Origin: Phaeodactylibacter xiamenensis | Lineage (GTDB): Bacteria; Bacteroidota; Bacteroidia; Chitinophagales; Saprospiraceae | Assembly (NCBI RefSeq): GCF_000759025.1 | Contig: NZ_JPOS01000038.1 | Location: forward strand, 248,001-312,000 | Direction of reading: 5' to 3' | Length of the DNA stretch: 64,000 nucleotides | Shown: positions 62,952 through 64,000 of the stretch, one piece after another | Numbering within the stretch: the stretch's first letter is position 1 | How the letters are laid out: every line of letters starts with the position of its first letter | Made by a program: the position numbers and the translations under genes | Notes under the pieces: model-generated | What the model saw: the letters and a program-made list of their open reading frames with translations, nothing else | Database searches by the model: none | What the model was told of the DNA's origin: nothing

Positions 62952-64000
62952 ATGAGTAGTAGAGGCCTTTGGGCGATTTGGATTTTAGCAGGCATCTTGA
63001 CATTAGGTTGCAGCGATGAGCAAGGGGTGCCTGAACCTGTAAACCCTGGAAATAATATAGGTACCGGGTCAATAAAGCTCCTACAGGAAGAATTCAATGG
63101 GGAGCCCGTTGTGGTAGCGGGAAGTGAGCGCCGTAATCTAGTGGTCGCCTTCTCCCGACTCTTTGAAGGGGAGGTGAGGAACTTTTCTCCTGTGCAGGGG
63201 CGGCTTCCTGTTATCATGGAGGATGAGCAGGGGAACAACTGGGATGTTTTCGGTCGTGCTACCTTTGGTCCCGATGCTGGTGCTCAGCTAAAGTATGTCA
63301 ATTCCGGAATGGGCTATTGGTTTGTTTTTGGGGCTTTTTATCCGGGACTGGAGTTACAGGGTCAGGGCCCCCGGGCGGTATCGGTAAATCCGGATACTAC
63401 CGCTGAATGGAGCATACCTTTCTCCTATGTTGGACAGGGTACGGGCTTTGATGGGATACCTGCACTCGATGCCCCGCCTTTTATGGTCTATAATCCACTG
63501 ACAATTGATCCGGAGGACCCTTTTTATCTGGAAGACAATGACCTGGTCCTTGTGGTGTCCCTAAATGGCGAAACCAAGATTTATCCTCATAAAATTCTTG
63601 ACTGGCATGAGATAGTCAATGATGACGTAGGAGGAGTAGCGCTATCAGTTACTTATTGCCCCCTGACCGGAACCGGTAAAGTCTGGAAAAGAAATGAAGA
63701 AGACCTTGCAAATGGTTTTGGGGTGTCCGGACTACTTTACAACAGTAACTTACTGGCCTTTGATCGCATAACGGAGAGTTTCTGGCATCAGTTAGAAGGC
63801 GTTTCTGTTTTTGGAGACCGTATGGGTGAACGGCTGGAGCTTGTCCCTTTCGTGGAAACGACCTGGGGTACCTGGCGGGGGCTGGCACAAGACCCGTTAG
63901 TAATGAGTGAACAAACCGGGATAGATCGGGACTACACGGAATATCCCTACGGAGATTATAAAACAAGTGACCTCATTGCCTATCCCGTCCTTTATAACGA
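62952..64000 (+). CDS. DUF3179-domain lipoprotein, copy 2 (cut by the window end)
   Basis: The frame is open from the ATG at 62952 to the window end, at least 349 residues. MSSRGLWAIWILAGILTLGC is a lipoprotein signal with Cys20. The rest parallels the first copy throughout: VVVAGSERRNLVVAFSR, GMGYWFVFGAFYPGLEL, LVLVVSLNGETKIYPHKIL, VTYCPLTGTGKVW and FDRITESFWHQLEG. It keeps the Cys in the CPLT motif. The two genes are 79 nt apart and clearly arose by duplication, with considerable divergence. Confidence 0.85.
   Translation, partial: MSSRGLWAIWILAGILTLGCSDEQGVPEPVNPGNNIGTGSIKLLQEEFNGEPVVVAGSERRNLVVAFSRLFEGEVRNFSPVQGRLPVIMEDEQGNNWDVFGRATFGPDAGAQLKYVNSGMGYWFVFGAFYPGLELQGQGPRAVSVNPDTTAEWSIPFSYVGQGTGFDGIPALDAPPFMVYNPLTIDPEDPFYLEDNDLVLVVSLNGETKIYPHKILDWHEIVNDDVGGVALSVTYCPLTGTGKVWKRNEEDLANGFGVSGLLYNSNLLAFDRITESFWHQLEGVSVFGDRMGERLELVPFVETTWGTWRGLAQDPLVMSEQTGIDRDYTEYPYGDYKTSDLIAYPVLYN

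Overview
This window is chromosomal DNA of a Bacteroidota bacterium, most likely from the Saprospiria (Lewinella/Phaeodactylibacter-like). That placement is inferred from several traits: type IX secretion (T9SS) C-terminal sorting domains on secreted proteins, SprB-type adhesin repeats, a T9SS plug protein, a SusC/SusD pair, WG-repeat and DUF3179 proteins, TAnnTTTG promoter boxes instead of sigma70 -10 boxes, and starts without clear Shine-Dalgarno sequences. No plasmid, phage or CRISPR locus is visible. Most of the window is core chromosome with pockets of repeats and mobile DNA.

Layout. 1-2.8 kb: N-terminal 940 residues of a giant SprB-repeat adhesin, leftward and cut by the window edge. 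3.1-5.4 kb: gapA-pgk. 5.7-6.6 kb: two identical tRNA-Glu genes, a small GIY-YIG nuclease gene, and a broken third tRNA-Glu carrying a 54-nt double-hairpin insertion. 6.6-13.8 kb: a long leftward run with guaB, a 3-methyladenine glycosylase, the T9SS plug protein, TolC, an HlyD/MacA-type adaptor and a TIGR04282 glycosyltransferase. 13.9-18.3 kb: tadA, a lipoprotein, pcm, a phosphohexomutase and an Rpn-type nuclease. 18.3-23.6 kb: palindromic repeats, a lipoprotein, and a large secreted hydrolase/beta-helix protein broken at a C10 tract and again before its sorting domain. 23.6-29.8 kb: GNAT, DgkA, a lamin-tail protein, asd and a coiled-coil protein.

29.8-35.6 kb is the main accessory region: direct repeats, a 126-bp inverted repeat, and a group II intron with its own reverse transcriptase. 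The intron sits antisense just inside a small gene that is translationally coupled (ATGA) to a Pif1-like helicase and truncates that gene. 36-49.5 kb holds T9SS cargo proteins, an HDAC-family deacetylase, lysS, lipoproteins, bioY, an outer-membrane barrel, and a VapBC-like module with an intact antitoxin and a frameshifted PIN toxin. 49.6-56.7 kb holds a secreted GH13 amylase, a WG-repeat protein, psd, cdsA, a CPBP protease and pdxJ. 56.9-64 kb holds SusC, SusD and two tandem DUF3179 lipoproteins, the second cut by the window end.

Taken together the genes show a cell surface built around T9SS export and glycan uptake. Two features stand out. The first is a group of promoters whose -7 box ends 2-4 nt before the ATG, predicting leaderless mRNAs for guaB, tadA and a small gene. 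The second is a set of repeat or hairpin elements associated with broken genes. Coordinates of group II intron ends, promoters and frameshift points are read by eye.
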